Below are positions 17,161-25,734 of a DNA stretch of 34,287 nucleotides, one piece after another. Both the position numbers and the translations under genes were made by a program. How positions within the stretch are numbered: position 1 is the first letter of the stretch; the number at the start of each line of letters is the position of its first letter. Below the pieces are notes generated by a model that saw only the letters and a list, made by a program, of their open reading frames with translations, did not search any database and was not told where the DNA came from. Origin of the DNA: Silicimonas sp. (GTDB taxonomy: Bacteria > Pseudomonadota > Alphaproteobacteria > Rhodobacterales > Rhodobacteraceae); the NCBI GenBank assembly GCA_022340315.1, contig JAJDOD010000140.1, forward strand, positions 1 through 34,287, in the 5' to 3' direction.

Positions 17161-19128
17161 CTATTCCGCCGCGATCGCCGCGCCATCGGCAAGCGCGACG
17201 ATGTCGAACATGATGCGGTTCAGCTCGAAGTCCTTCGGCGTATACACGGCGGCCACGCCCATGCCGCGCAACCGTTCGGCATCTTCGGGCGGTATGATGC
17301 CGCCGACGACGAGCGGAACGTCGGCCATGCCCGCATTCCTCATCTCGTGCAGGGTTTCTTCGATCAGCGGCACATGGCTGCCGGAAAGGATCGACAGCCC
17401 GATGACATGCGCGCCGCTCTCGCGCGCGGCGGCGACGATTTCGGCGGGTGTCAGCCGGATGCCGTCATAGGTGATTTCCATGCCCACGTCGCGGGCGCGC
17501 GAGGCGATCTGTTCGGCGCCATTGGAATGTCCGTCAAGGCCCGGCTTGCCGACCAGCAGCTTCAGCCGCGTGCCCAACCGGCGCGAGACGGCATCGACCG
17601 CCTCGCGGATCTCGTCGAGCCCCTCGGTGCGGTTCGATTGTGCCCGCGAGACACCTGTCGGCGCGCGGTACTGGCCGAAAGCCTTGCGCACCACGTCGCC
17701 CCACTCGCCGGTCGTGGCACCGGCCCTGGCGGCGGCGATCGAGGCGGGCATGACGTTCTCGCCCGTCCGGCAGGCCGCGGCAAGTGCGTCAAGTGCAGTG
17801 CGCACCGTGGCATTGTCGCGCGCTTCGCGCCAGGCGTTCAGGCGTGCGATCTGGTCGGCTTCCGCGGCCGGGTCGGCCAGCATGATCGCGTCATCGCCCG
17901 AGGTCAGCGGCGAGGGTTCGCCTTCGGCAAAGCGGTTCACGCCGACAACGGTGGTCCCGCCGGTCTCGATCTCGTGAATGCGGTTCGCATTGGCTTCGAC
18001 GAGGCGGGATTTCATGTAGGCGATCGCTTCGACCGCGCCGCCCATCGCGTCGATATGCGCAAGCTCGGCGCGCGCGCCGTCCTTCAGGTCTTCGACCTTG
18101 CCCGCGACGATCGGGTTGCCGTCGAAGAGATCGCCGTAGTCCAGTAGATCGGTCTCGAAGGCGAGGATTTGCTGCATCCGAAGCGACCACTGCTGGTCCC
18201 AGGGGCGCGGCAGTCCCAGCGCCTCGTTCCAGGCGGGAAGTTGCACCGCGCGTGCGCGCGCGTTCTTCGATAGTGTGACCGCGAGCATCTCGAGCAGGAT
18301 GCGGTAGACATTGTTCTCGGGCTGCTGCTCGGTCAGGCCAAGCGAGTTCACCTGAACACCGTAGCGGAATCGCCGGAAGCGCGGGTCCTGGACACCGTAC
18401 CGCGTTGCGCAAATCTCGTCCCAAAGCTCGGTGAAGGCGCGCATCTTGCACATCTCGGTGACGAAACGGATGCCGGCATTCACGAAGAAGCTGATCCGGC
18501 CAACCATCTCGGGAAAATCCTCTGATGCGACCTTGTTCTTCAGGTCATCCAGCACTGCCTGAGCAGTGGCCAGCGCAAAGGCCAGTTCCTGCTCCGGCGT
18601 CGCGCCTGCCTCCTGCAGGTGATACGAGCAGACGTTCATCGGGTTCCACTTCGGCAAGTTCGACCGCGTATAGGCAGCGACATCGGTGATCAGCCGCAGT
18701 GATGGCTTCGGCGGGCAGATATGGGTGCCGCGACTGAGGTATTCCTTGATGATGTCGTTCTGAACCGTGCCTTGCAGCTTCGAGACATCGGCCCCCTGGC
18801 GTTCGGCCTCGGCGATATAGAGCGCCAGCAGCCAGGGCGCCGTCGCATTGATCGTCATCGAGGTGTTCATCTGTTCCAGCGGGATGCCGTCGAAAAGCGC
18901 AGCCATGTCGCCGGAATGGGAGACCGGAACGCCGACCTTGCCAACCTCGCCGCGGGCAAGCGTGTGGTCGCTGTCATATCCGGTCTGGGTTGGCAGGTCG
19001 AAGGCGACCGAAAGGCCGGTCTGTCCGCGTGCCAGGTTCGAACGATAAAGTGCATTCGACGCTTTGGCCGTCGAGTGCCCGGCATATGTCCGGAACAGCC
19101 AAGGTCGATTGGTTTTTTCAGTTGGCAC
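17161..19128 (-). CDS. ecm: Ethylmalonyl-CoA mutase
   Basis: This adenosylcobalamin enzyme converts (2R)-ethylmalonyl-CoA to methylsuccinyl-CoA in the EMC pathway. The product has 655 residues, the family length and shorter than methylmalonyl-CoA mutase. The substrate barrel begins PWLFRTYAGHSTAKASNALYR, followed by GLSVAFDLPTQTGYDSDH and GTVQNDIIKEYLSRGTHICPP. The C-terminal B12 domain has the DxHxxG motif at Asp532-x-His534-x-x-Gly537 (GKPGLDGHSNG), then IGLSILSGSH and VVGGIIPPEDAERL. The presence of ccr nearby supports Ecm rather than methylmalonyl-CoA mutase, as does its role in the same pathway as mch and mcl2. The stop is 17 bases from the convergent cytochrome gene. Confidence 0.95.
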   Translation of the reverse strand: MPTEKTNRPWLFRTYAGHSTAKASNALYRSNLARGQTGLSVAFDLPTQTGYDSDHTLARGEVGKVGVPVSHSGDMAALFDGIPLEQMNTSMTINATAPWLLALYIAEAERQGADVSKLQGTVQNDIIKEYLSRGTHICPPKPSLRLITDVAAYTRSNLPKWNPMNVCSYHLQEAGATPEQELAFALATAQAVLDDLKNKVASEDFPEMVGRISFFVNAGIRFVTEMCKMRAFTELWDEICATRYGVQDPRFRRFRYGVQVNSLGLTEQQPENNVYRILLEMLAVTLSKNARARAVQLPAWNEALGLPRPWDQQWSLRMQQILAFETDLLDYGDLFDGNPIVAGKVEDLKDGARAELAHIDAMGGAVEAIAYMKSRLVEANANRIHEIETGGTTVVGVNRFAEGEPSPLTSGDDAIMLADPAAEADQIARLNAWREARDNATVRTALDALAAACRTGENVMPASIAAARAGATTGEWGDVVRKAFGQYRAPTGVSRAQSNRTEGLDEIREAVDAVSRRLGTRLKLLVGKPGLDGHSNGAEQIASRARDVGMEITYDGIRLTPAEIVAAARESGAHVIGLSILSGSHVPLIEETLHEMRNAGMADVPLVVGGIIPPEDAERLRGMGVAAVYTPKDFELNRIMFDIVALADGAAIAAE

Positions 19129-19141
19129 GAACCACTCCCTG

Positions 19142-19183
19142 TTCGCGAAGCAAGAAAATTACATCTGACCTTGCTTACGCGAA
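19142..19183 (-). promoter_or_regulatory. Inverted repeat just upstream of ecm
   Basis: TTCGCGAAGCAAG (19142-19154) and CTTGCTTACGCGAA (19170-19183) are inverted copies differing by one inserted base, 15 bases apart. The near arm begins 14 bases before the ecm start and includes the palindrome TTCGCGAA. Placement between likely promoter and start suggests an operator or a leader hairpin. TTTGCAAA-like palindromes are known targets of short-chain acyl-CoA regulators (ScfR family) in Rhodobacter; the resemblance is partial. Confidence 0.45.
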
Positions 19184-19342
19184 AGGAAATGACGTTGTCA
19201 ATTCGCTGCGCTGCAGCGAGCCTGGATGGATGCGAACCAGACCGCTGCGGAGTTCGGAACAGGGCGAAAAGCCGGATGTGGTTTCGCCACCGGCCGACGG
19301 GACGATCGGACATGACATGCCGATCGCCACGTTGGGCCAGGA

Positions 19343-22294
19343 CTAGGCCGCGCGATGCGTACCCTTCTGCTCCGAGCTCCGGCGTGTCCGGAAACTGGAC
19401 GTGGTCTCCGTCAGGTGATGGGCTTCGCCAAGCAGCGATTGCGCCGCAGCCGTGGTCTCCTCGGCCATCGCCGCGTTCTGCTGGGTTGCCTGGTCAAGTT
19501 GCGAAAGCGCTTCGTTGATTTCGGTCAGCCCGTTCGATTGCTCCCGCGCCGCGGTCGCGATCTGGCCGACATTGTCGGAGATCTCCAGGACAGAGGCGGC
19601 GATGTTCTCAAGCTCGTTGCCGGTCTTGCCGACAAGGCTGACACCGCGTTCGACATGTTCGCCAGAGGCGCTGATCAGGCTGGAGATATCGTTCGATGCC
19701 TCCAGGCAGCGCTGCGCCAGGGCACGCACTTCTGAAGCGACGACGGCAAAGCCGCGTCCCGCGCTGCCCGCACGCGCCGCTTCGACCCCTGCGTTCAGAG
19801 CCAGAAGGTTGGTCTGGAACGCAATGTCGTCGATGACCCCGATGATCTTGGCGACCTCTTGCGATGAGGCTTCGATCTGTGTCATCGCGTCGGCGGTTTC
19901 GCGAACGATCCCGCTGCTGGCCTGCGCGTTCTTGCGCGCCTCGGCCGCGATCTCGGCAGCGCTGGCGGCGCCCTGGGCCGAGGAAGCGACGGAAGTTGTC
20001 AGCTGATGCATCGCCGCGGCAGTTTCCTCAAGCGTGGCGGCCTGCGCTTCGGTCCGTTTCGACAGTTCCGTGACCGAGGCGGATATGCCGCCTGCCTCGC
20101 TGCCGATCGAGCTTGCGTTGACGACCACATCCCCGATCACGGCTTCAAGTTTCGAAACGGCCTCGTTGAAATCGTGGCGAAGCTGCTCGTAGTCCTGTGC
20201 GAACGTATCCTCGATGAGGCTTGTCAGGTCGCCCTGCGAGATGTGCTGCAGGCTCACGCTGAGTTTCTGAACCACGTTTGCCTGGTCGTCTGCGCGCTGT
20301 TTCGCCTCGCTCTCGGCGGCAATGGCGCGTTCACGTTCCTCGGTGACATCGACGCCGATCAGCAGGAAGCCCGCCGTCCGGCCGTCCTGATCCGGCACCG
20401 GGTTGAAGCTGCCATCCACGATCCGCCGGCCCTGTTGTGCGGCGACATGGAAACGTCCGACCGTGGCCTCGCCGCGGAGGGCGGCATCCCAAATCTCGGC
20501 TCCCTGCGCCTCGCCGCGGATTATTTCCCTGCCGTTGGTTTTCTGAACCGCCCTGGCATCGAGCCTGAGCAGCCTCGCGAAGTGATCGTTGTGGCGCTTG
20601 ACCGCGCCCGAAAGGTCCATCTCGACCCGCGACTGCTGGCCGTCGATCGCCGTCGACAATACTTCTGCGGCCATCTGATCGGTCCGGTTCTGCATGTCGA
20701 TCACATAGCCGATGCCGCCACCTTCGCGGTTGCGTACGAGGTCGATGAGCAGCCCGACATAGAGCCCGCCCACCACGATAGTCTTCTGGATCGGCAGCCT
20801 GGCGTGATCCTGCATCTCGGCCAGTATGTCGCCGTCGATGATGTCAAGCTCTTCCAGTGTCCGGCCGACCAGCGGCATCGTTCCGTCTTCCTCGGCCTCG
20901 ATGCCGAAATCGTCGGGATGCTCGGCGATCAGCGTGAGCAAGGCAGCGTTGGCGCCGACGCAGCGCCGGTCGAGATCGCACAGGGCCATTGGTCCGCCGG
21001 TCGCATCATAGGCCGCGCCCTTGAAGGCGGCATCGACGGCAGCTTCCTCGGCCTCGGCCAGCGTCGTACGGAACCGCTCGAGCGCCTGCGCGATGTCACC
21101 GATCTCGTCGCCCCGGTCGATATCGGGCACCGGGGTGTCGTAATCCTTCCCGGAAATGCGGCCCACCGTGTCGACCACACGCTGCAGCGGTCGGCTGACG
21201 CCCGACGCCAGCCAGAATGACAAGGCCGCCGCGACGGCAAGGAAGGCCGCGCCCATCATCAACTGGTCCCGCAGCATCTTGGGCAATGCACTCAACAGTT
21301 CTTCCTGCCCCTGCTCGGTGACCAGCGCCCAGGAAACACCGTGAAAGTCGATCGCATTGTAATGCCCCTCGACCACGTTGCCTGCCGCATCGTGGTACTC
21401 CAGCGTTCCGGTCTCTCCGGCCGTTCCATGTTCGACCGCGGGCGACTCGACGAAGGTTTGAAGCACGTCATTGACCTCGGTCAGCGGCGTGTCCGACCGC
21501 ATGTAGCCGTCCGCTGCAACGAGATAGGAGTGACCGGTTCTGCCGATTGATGTGCTGGCAGCAGCGTTCAGGGCCGAAACGGGCAACTCGTAAGCGATAA
21601 CGCCCAGGCGCGCGCCATCGGTATCGAAGACAGGTCGGGCAATGAAGGCTTCGGGCTTGCCGCCACTTGGCCCGTAGGGCGCGAAATCGACGAAGACCGA
21701 GCGGGCATCCGCGGAGTTCTCGCTCGCCTGACGAAATGCCTCGGCCAGCCCTGTTTCACGCCATTCGCCGGTCATCAGGTTTGTCGCATAGTCGGTGCTT
21801 TTCTGGACGCTGTAGACAAGGTTTCCACGCGTATCGAAAAGGAAGACGTCGTAGTATCCCACCGCGTCCCGCAGCGTTGCGAAGATGGGATGGTACTGTC
21901 TGTGAACGGTATCATAGGGTGAGAAACCGCTGGTGTTGCGCAGCTTCCCCCGGTCTTCAGCAGGAAAGGGATTGTCGGTGATGTAGTCCTTCTGCAGGTC
22001 TTCCTTCGGATTCTGCAATGCGTTGAACGTCTTCGCGAAGGCGGTGATGGCTTCGGCCACCACGGGATCGGCGGCCTGGGTCTGAAGCCCGTGATCGACG
22101 CTGTGCAACAACGCTTCCACCTGCTTGGCGTGCGTATCGCCGATTTCCGCGAGTTTCTCGTTCGCGCCTTTCACGGCAAGGTCGCGGGAATCAAAGTAAC
22201 CGACCGCGCTGATCAGGATGATGTTTAGGGCGACCATTGTCGCCATCGCGATCGGGAGTTTCGACCGGATACTGATCTTGTTCACTGCGCGCAT
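19343..22294 (-). CDS. Large methyl-accepting chemotaxis protein with Cache, HAMP and PAS regions
   Basis: A transmembrane chemoreceptor of 983 residues from the ATG at 22294. Order: membrane span near 11-33 (KLPIAMATMVALNIILISAVGYF); a periplasmic Cache-like sensor of about 300 residues (GRTGHSYLVAADGYMRSDTPL is a typical Cache strand); a second span (MMGAAFLAVAAALSFWLASGV); a HAMP region (SRPLQRVVDTVGRISGKDYD); one or two PAS-like regions; and the signalling coiled coil. The hairpin tip is IDDIAFQTNLLALNAGVEAA, followed by GRGFAVVASEVRALAQR. It ends SSEQKGTHRAA with no CheR-docking pentapeptide. Starts at 22312 or 22414 are also possible; none has a strong ribosome site. The ligand is unknown. 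It sits between ecm and ccr. Confidence 0.92.
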   Translation of the reverse strand: MRAVNKISIRSKLPIAMATMVALNIILISAVGYFDSRDLAVKGANEKLAEIGDTHAKQVEALLHSVDHGLQTQAADPVVAEAITAFAKTFNALQNPKEDLQKDYITDNPFPAEDRGKLRNTSGFSPYDTVHRQYHPIFATLRDAVGYYDVFLFDTRGNLVYSVQKSTDYATNLMTGEWRETGLAEAFRQASENSADARSVFVDFAPYGPSGGKPEAFIARPVFDTDGARLGVIAYELPVSALNAAASTSIGRTGHSYLVAADGYMRSDTPLTEVNDVLQTFVESPAVEHGTAGETGTLEYHDAAGNVVEGHYNAIDFHGVSWALVTEQGQEELLSALPKMLRDQLMMGAAFLAVAAALSFWLASGVSRPLQRVVDTVGRISGKDYDTPVPDIDRGDEIGDIAQALERFRTTLAEAEEAAVDAAFKGAAYDATGGPMALCDLDRRCVGANAALLTLIAEHPDDFGIEAEEDGTMPLVGRTLEELDIIDGDILAEMQDHARLPIQKTIVVGGLYVGLLIDLVRNREGGGIGYVIDMQNRTDQMAAEVLSTAIDGQQSRVEMDLSGAVKRHNDHFARLLRLDARAVQKTNGREIIRGEAQGAEIWDAALRGEATVGRFHVAAQQGRRIVDGSFNPVPDQDGRTAGFLLIGVDVTEERERAIAAESEAKQRADDQANVVQKLSVSLQHISQGDLTSLIEDTFAQDYEQLRHDFNEAVSKLEAVIGDVVVNASSIGSEAGGISASVTELSKRTEAQAATLEETAAAMHQLTTSVASSAQGAASAAEIAAEARKNAQASSGIVRETADAMTQIEASSQEVAKIIGVIDDIAFQTNLLALNAGVEAARAGSAGRGFAVVASEVRALAQRCLEASNDISSLISASGEHVERGVSLVGKTGNELENIAASVLEISDNVGQIATAAREQSNGLTEINEALSQLDQATQQNAAMAEETTAAAQSLLGEAHHLTETTSSFRTRRSSEQKGTHRAA

Positions 22295-22522
22295 GTCACG
22301 TGTCCCATCCATTGGTTGCCCGGCGCTGGCTAAACCAAATTCCTGAACCGACTGTTTACGCGTTTCGCATTCCTGCGCCGCAACACGCCTAAATCCGTAG
22401 ATTGTCGGCGACATATTATTACAACTTGAAGAAAAATTTGTTTGTTTTGTTGCGCAGAGGATCAGAGTGGGCTACGCCATCAGAAATGATTCTGCGATGC
22501 AGCAAGGTGCGAGGGTGACGAT

Positions 22523-23803
22523 ATGAGCTTGGACGAGGCGATCTCGATGGACAGCAAGAAGGACCTTTACGACATCGGAGAATTCCCTCCGCTTGGTCAC
22601 CTGCCCGCGAAGATGCACGCATGGGCGATCCGGCGCGAACGTCATGGCGAGCCCGACAAGTCCTTCCAGCTCGAAGTCGTCGATGTGAAGAAACCCGACA
22701 GCCACGAGGTGGTCGTGCTGGTTATGGCGGCGGGCGTTAACTACAACGGCGTCTGGGCCGGTCTCGGCATCCCGATCAGCCCCTTCGACGTTCACAAGGC
22801 GGACTATCATATCGCCGGCTCCGATGCTTCGGGCATCGTCTGGGCGGTGGGCGAAAAGGTTACCCGCTGGAAGGTCGGCGACGAGGTCGTGATCCACTGC
22901 AACCAGGATGACGGCGACGACGAGGAGTGCAACGGCGGCGATCCGATGTTCTCGCCCAGCCAGCGGATCTGGGGTTACGAGACCCCGGATGGCAGCTTTG
23001 CCCAGTTCACCACCGTGCAGGCGCAGCAGCTGATGCCGCGGCCGAAGCATCTGACCTGGGAGGAAAGCGCCTGCTACACGCTGACGCTTGCCACCGCTTA
23101 CCGGATGCTCTTCGGCCACCACCCGCACGAGTTGAAGCCGGGCCAGAACGTGTTGGTCTGGGGCGCGTCGGGCGGTCTCGGGTCCTATGCGATCCAGCTG
23201 ATCAACACCGCCGGCGCGAATGCCATCGCGGTGATCTCGGACGAGGACAAGCGCGAGTTCGTGATGGGGCTTGGCGCCAAGGGTGTCATCAACCGGAAAG
23301 ACTTCAACTGCTGGGGCCAGCTTCCAACCGTCAACACCGATGAGTACAAGGAATGGTTCGCCGAGGTGCGCAAGTTCGGCAAGGCGATCTGGGACATCAC
23401 CGGCAAGGGTGTCAACGTCGATATGGTCTTCGAGCACCCCGGCGAGGCGACCTTCCCCGTCAGCACCTTCGTGGTCAAGAAGGGCGGCATGGTGGTGATC
23501 TGCGCCGGGACGACGGGCTACAACCTGACGATGGACGCGCGCTATGTCTGGATGCACCAGAAGCGCATCCAGGGCAGTCATTTCGCACATCTCAAGCAGG
23601 CGGCGGCGGCCAACAAGCTAATGGTCGAACGGCGTCTCGATCCATGCATGTCGGAAGTCTTCGCGTGGGACGAGATCCCGCAGGCGCACGTCAAGATGCG
23701 GCGCAACGAGCACAAGCCGGGGAACATGGCGGTTCTCGTGCAGGCGCCGCATGTCGGATTGCGGACCTGGGACGACACGTTGGAGGCGAGCGTTTCCAAA
23801 TAG
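22523..23803 (+). CDS. ccr: Crotonyl-CoA carboxylase/reductase
   Basis: This key EMC-pathway enzyme reductively carboxylates crotonyl-CoA to ethylmalonyl-CoA using NADPH and CO2. The product has 426 residues, a medium-chain dehydrogenase/reductase without the zinc site. It begins with the CCR-specific KKDLYDIGEFPPLGHLPAKM. GVNYNGVWAGLG holds the CO2-site Asn (Asn73/75 region), IWGYETPDGSFAQF the Glu153 of that site, and GSHFAHLKQA the CO2-site His353. The NADPH loop is VWGASGGLGSYA near 200. GAGGGTGA lies before the ATG at 22523. It is divergent from the chemoreceptor gene and separated by it from ecm, although ecm and ccr act in consecutive steps (with an epimerase between). Confidence 0.97.
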   Translation: MSLDEAISMDSKKDLYDIGEFPPLGHLPAKMHAWAIRRERHGEPDKSFQLEVVDVKKPDSHEVVVLVMAAGVNYNGVWAGLGIPISPFDVHKADYHIAGSDASGIVWAVGEKVTRWKVGDEVVIHCNQDDGDDEECNGGDPMFSPSQRIWGYETPDGSFAQFTTVQAQQLMPRPKHLTWEESACYTLTLATAYRMLFGHHPHELKPGQNVLVWGASGGLGSYAIQLINTAGANAIAVISDEDKREFVMGLGAKGVINRKDFNCWGQLPTVNTDEYKEWFAEVRKFGKAIWDITGKGVNVDMVFEHPGEATFPVSTFVVKKGGMVVICAGTTGYNLTMDARYVWMHQKRIQGSHFAHLKQAAAANKLMVERRLDPCMSEVFAWDEIPQAHVKMRRNEHKPGNMAVLVQAPHVGLRTWDDTLEASVSK

Positions 23804-23948
23804 GAAACAATTTTCCCGATTCTCCGGGTTTTGTACTCATTCTTGCGACAAGGCGGCCTTTTGCCGGCTGTCTCAGGCATGAATCATTCAAAAACAACAA
23901 GTTAGCCTCACCCACCTCACCATTTATGGGGAGTTGAAATTGGTGAAT

Positions 23949-23976
23949 TTGTCCCAATCGTCGCACATGCTATGGT
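23949..23976 (+). promoter_or_regulatory. Candidate promoter for the small ORF/luxR unit
   Basis: TTGTCC at 23949-23954 and TATGGT at 23971-23976 are 16 bases apart, each matching the sigma70 consensus at four of six positions. They lie 40 bases before the small ORF start in an AT-richer stretch. GTTAA repeats follow at the likely transcript start. Confidence 0.3.
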
Positions 23977-24015
23977 TGTGTTAAGCTTTCGTTAACCAAT
24001 CGGGATGAGAGACTC

Positions 24016-24225
24016 ATGGTACATGATTGGATGCTCGACGTCATAAAAGACCTTCGCGATTTTGCCGGGAGGAATGGCCTGGCAATCAGCGAGCGCCAGC
24101 TTGATCAGGCCCTGGTCGAGGTGGCAGGCGAACTGGCGTCGGCTCAGGGAATTGCGCAGGGGACGGCGCTGGTTGGCCATGCTGGAAAGTTTTCTGGATC
24201 GTTTGTCGCAAGTCGGGAATCTTGA
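24016..24225 (+). CDS. Small protein overlapping the luxR start, function unknown
   Basis: A 69-residue ORF beginning MVHDWMLDVIKDLRDFAGRN, predicted as an amphipathic helix followed by a second helix (ERQLDQALVEVAGELASAQG). The last third (GTALVGHAGKFSGSFVASRES) reads over the luxR start in a different frame for 47 bases. An AGAGAC stretch sits upstream of the ATG. The helical first 45 residues look like protein rather than noise. I recall similar short helical ORFs ahead of luxR genes in Rhodobacterales, but I cannot confirm homology here. It may couple translation to luxR or act as a partner of LuxR. Confidence 0.6.
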   Translation: MVHDWMLDVIKDLRDFAGRNGLAISERQLDQALVEVAGELASAQGIAQGTALVGHAGKFSGSFVASRES

Positions 24226-24883
24226 CGATCTGGACAGCGCGATCCTCACGCTGAGCGACGAGCTCAATGTCGAGCATGTCGTCTATCACTCGGTAAGTTC
24301 AAGCGGCGAACAGTATGCCGTGACGACCTACCATCCGACCTGGGTAAATCACTACCTCGGCAACGACTACGCGCGGATTGATCCCGTCGTTCTGGCCTGC
24401 CTGCGCCGGTTTCACCCGGTCGACTGGAAGCGGCTCGACTGGTCGGGCAAGGCGACGCGCAACTTCATGCACGAGGCAATCGACGCCGGCGTTGGAAGCC
24501 AGGGCTACTCGATCCCGATACGGGGACCGTCGGGGCAGTTCGCGCTGTTCACTGTCAGCAGCCGAGACAATGACGACCAATGGACGACGTATACCCAGGA
24601 CTATACCCGTTCGCTGATCCTCGCCTCGCATTTCGTCAACCAGAAGGCGCTCGAGATCGAACGCGGCACCGACCAGGCCGAGATTGTCAGCCTCAGCCCG
24701 CGAGAAACCGACGCGCTGACATTGCTGGCGCTGGGCATGAACCGCGCCCAGGCGGCCGACAGCCTGTCGATCTCCGAGCATACCTTGCGCGTCTACATCG
24801 AAAGCGCACGCTTCAAGCTGGCGGCGATGAACACCACCCATGCCGTGGCCCGCGCCATGAACCAGGGCCTGTTAAGGGTCTGA
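24179..24883 (+). CDS. LuxR-family autoinducer-binding transcription regulator
   Basis: A 234-residue quorum-sensing regulator. The acyl-homoserine-lactone domain has the invariant residues in TraR spacing: Trp55 and Tyr59 (TWVNHYLGND), Asp68-Pro69 (RIDPVV) and Trp83 (VDWKRL), with Gly109 in GVGSQGYSIPI. The C-terminal DNA-binding domain reads LSPRETDALTLLALGMNRAQ, then SLSISEHTLRVYIESARFKL, a standard GerE/LuxR helix-turn-helix. The start at 24179 (MLESFLDRLSQVGNLDDLDS) fits the family length; an earlier in-frame start at 24062 would add unrelated residues that shadow the small ORF. luxI follows 116 bases downstream. The pair resembles Rhodobacteraceae systems with long-chain lactones, by neighbourhood only. 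Confidence 0.93.
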   Translation: MLESFLDRLSQVGNLDDLDSAILTLSDELNVEHVVYHSVSSSGEQYAVTTYHPTWVNHYLGNDYARIDPVVLACLRRFHPVDWKRLDWSGKATRNFMHEAIDAGVGSQGYSIPIRGPSGQFALFTVSSRDNDDQWTTYTQDYTRSLILASHFVNQKALEIERGTDQAEIVSLSPRETDALTLLALGMNRAQAADSLSISEHTLRVYIESARFKLAAMNTTHAVARAMNQGLLRV

Positions 24884-24916
24884 TAACCACGACCGCACGC
24901 TGCGGTTAAGCGTCTC

Positions 24917-24939
24917 AAACCGGCAAGTACGACCGGTTT
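24917..24939 (+). promoter_or_regulatory. Candidate lux box upstream of luxI
   Basis: AAACCGG (24917-24923) and CCGGTTT (24933-24939) form a perfect 7-bp inverted repeat with a 9-base spacer, with a 19-base ACCGG-N9-CCGGT core close in size and layout to LuxR-type boxes. It lies 60 bases before the luxI start, a usual place for activation. CCGGCAA and TTGCCGG across 24920-24945 form a second, mutually exclusive pairing. Confidence 0.5.
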
Positions 24940-24999
24940 TGCCGGCATTAGCGAAGCCTCAATACGCCTCTCTCCGTTCGACAACGGAAGGGGTTTCCC

Positions 25000-25635
25000 A
25001 TGCTTCGCTATCTCTACGCAGACCAAATCGCGCGCCATCCGCGCCTGAATGACACCATGTTCCGCGACCGCGCCGCGCAGTTCAGCGCGCGCCTCGGCTG
25101 GGAGGTGTCGGTCGATGACAACGGCAACGAACGCGACGGCTACGACGATCTCAACCCGCTCTACATCCTGTGGGAGAGGCCCGATGGCACCCACGGCGGC
25201 TCGCTCCGGCTTCTGCCCACCACCGGCGATACCATGCTGAACGACCACTTCAGCCACCTCACCGACGGGGTGAAAATCCAAAGCCCGCTGATCTGGGAGT
25301 GCACGCGCTTCTGCCTGGCACCGGGGGCAGGCGCACATGTGTCGGCCGCATTGATGCTGGGCGTGCTCGAAGCGGGCCTGAATGCCCACCTGACCTACAT
25401 TGCCGGCGTCTTCGATGCCCGCATGATCCGCGTCTACCGGCGGGTCGGTTGGGGGCCAACCGTACTTGGTACGGACGGGACCGGGCGCGACGCGATCAGC
25501 GCCGGTCTCTGGCCCTGCGAGGAAAGCTATCGCGCGCGGCTGCTGTCCAAGGCCGGTATCTCCTCCGAGGTGTCCAATCTCTGGTATGACCGGAGCTTCG
25601 GCTCACCGATCGAACGGACAGCCGCCGTCGCCTGA
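25000..25635 (+). CDS. LuxI-family acyl-homoserine-lactone synthase
   Basis: A 211-residue enzyme that makes an acyl-homoserine-lactone from S-adenosylmethionine and an acyl carrier. Invariant LuxI residues are visible: the Arg and Phe of FRDRAAQFSARLGWEV with the following Trp, the Asp residues of ERDGYDD, Arg in GGSLRLLPTT, and Glu/Arg in IWECTRFCL. MLGVLEAGLNAHLTYIAGVFDARMIRVYRRVGW forms the acyltransferase C-terminal half. GGAAGGGG precedes the ATG at 25000. Acyl-chain length cannot be read from the sequence. Confidence 0.95.
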   Translation: MLRYLYADQIARHPRLNDTMFRDRAAQFSARLGWEVSVDDNGNERDGYDDLNPLYILWERPDGTHGGSLRLLPTTGDTMLNDHFSHLTDGVKIQSPLIWECTRFCLAPGAGAHVSAALMLGVLEAGLNAHLTYIAGVFDARMIRVYRRVGWGPTVLGTDGTGRDAISAGLWPCEESYRARLLSKAGISSEVSNLWYDRSFGSPIERTAAVA

Positions 25636-25734
25636 GCGGCGGCGATCCCCGTGTGGTGATCGTGGCGGACAATACGAACTTTCTGCCTCTCGCATGTCTG
25701 GTCGGGGCGCGGCTGACGGGATAGGGTTCCCGCA

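Noticed and set aside
23814-23834. Possible terminator after ccr (CCCG...CGGG then TTTTG)
   Set aside because: The stem is only about four pairs; not convincing as an intrinsic terminator.
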